Assembly: GCA_035438585.1 (NCBI GenBank)
Contig: DAORIO010000012.1
Span: 1-19,131, forward strand
DNA length: 19,131 bases
Source of the DNA: DAORIO01 sp035438585
GTDB taxonomy: Bacteria > Patescibacteriota > Minisyncoccia > Phycocordibacterales > UBA9973
Reading direction: 5' to 3'
In this document: piece after piece, positions 19,078-19,131 of the stretch
How the letters are laid out: every line of letters begins with the position of its first letter
Numbering within the stretch: the stretch's first letter is position 1
The notes under the pieces: model-generated
The model's database searches: none
Told to the model about the DNA's origin: nothing
Seen by the model: only the letters and a program-made list of their open reading frames with translations
Position numbers and translations under genes: made by a program

Positions 19078-19086
19078 TGCTATAAT
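19078..19086 (+). promoter_or_regulatory. Extended -10 promoter of the gene leaving the window
   Basis: TGC-TATAAT, identical to the boxes at 9516 and 15645. TTCCAA at 19058-19063 is 17 bases upstream and a weak -35. The box ends 26 bases before the ATG at 19113. Confidence 0.6.
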
Positions 19087-19112
19087 AAAAACATAAATAA
19101 TTTAACTATAAT

Positions 19113-19131
19113 ATGTCTAAAAAGCTCAATT
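19113..19131 (+). CDS. First codons of a gene cut by the window edge
   Basis: ATG followed by S-K-K-L-N codons up to the last base. A consensus-like promoter at 19078 and the lack of other starts support it, but too little is present to name it. Confidence 0.4.

Noticed and set aside
1..19131. UGA recoded as glycine (Gracilibacteria/Absconditabacteria code)
   Set aside because: The TfoX_C-like gene ends in TGA at 10336, and none of the long frames contain in-frame TGA.

Overview
This is an AT-rich bacterial window, probably chromosomal DNA of a Candidate Phyla Radiation (Patescibacteria, Parcubacteria-like) organism. The assignment is inference. It rests on a giant secreted repeat protein ending in paired peptidoglycan-binding domains, very tight packing, many short orphan proteins, an almost complete lack of Shine-Dalgarno sequences with promoters set directly against start codons, and a one-chain phenylalanyl-tRNA synthetase. 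TGA is a stop codon here (it ends the TfoX_C-like gene at 10336), so the UGA=Gly code of Gracilibacteria/Absconditabacteria does not apply. There are no rRNA, tRNA, CRISPR or insertion sequences, and no gene-free stretch over 300 bp.

Layout. Positions 1-2908 hold the end of a DUF1761-like membrane protein (+), then convergently an MFS transporter and a membrane-anchored RCC1-type beta-propeller protein, which form a coupled minus-strand pair. A divergent promoter region (2909-3006) leads into a 2036-residue exported protein (3007-9117): PhoD-like metallophosphatase, duplicated beta-domains, three glycine-rich beta-repeat blocks, three fibronectin-III-like domains and two peptidoglycan-binding domains. 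msrB starts on the base after its stop codon, followed by a DoxX-family membrane protein with a Cys-rich tail and a strong hairpin terminator. From 10043 come a small TfoX-C-terminal-like protein, an exported orphan protein behind a promoter with a palindrome, a minus-strand orphan, and a 990-residue UvrD-type helicase fused to an iron-sulfur PD-(D/E)XK nuclease. From 15070 to the end there are small membrane and orphan proteins, an alkyltransferase-like protein lacking the acceptor cysteine, a two-gene cassette of unknown proteins, a PheS-like synthetase fused to an FDX-ACB domain (the architecture of mitochondrial PheRS), another orphan, and the first codons of a gene that runs off the edge.

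How it works together. There is no single obvious pathway. The 3007-9983 block looks like an envelope and oxidative-repair unit: wall-bound phosphatase, methionine sulfoxide reductase, DoxX. The helicase-nuclease, ATL-like and TfoX_C-like genes relate to DNA repair or uptake. The most notable points are the fused PheRS, the giant phosphatase/wall protein, and the repeated pattern of an extended -10 box (TGnTATAAT-like) ending 6-8 bases before ATG, which predicts many leaderless mRNAs.
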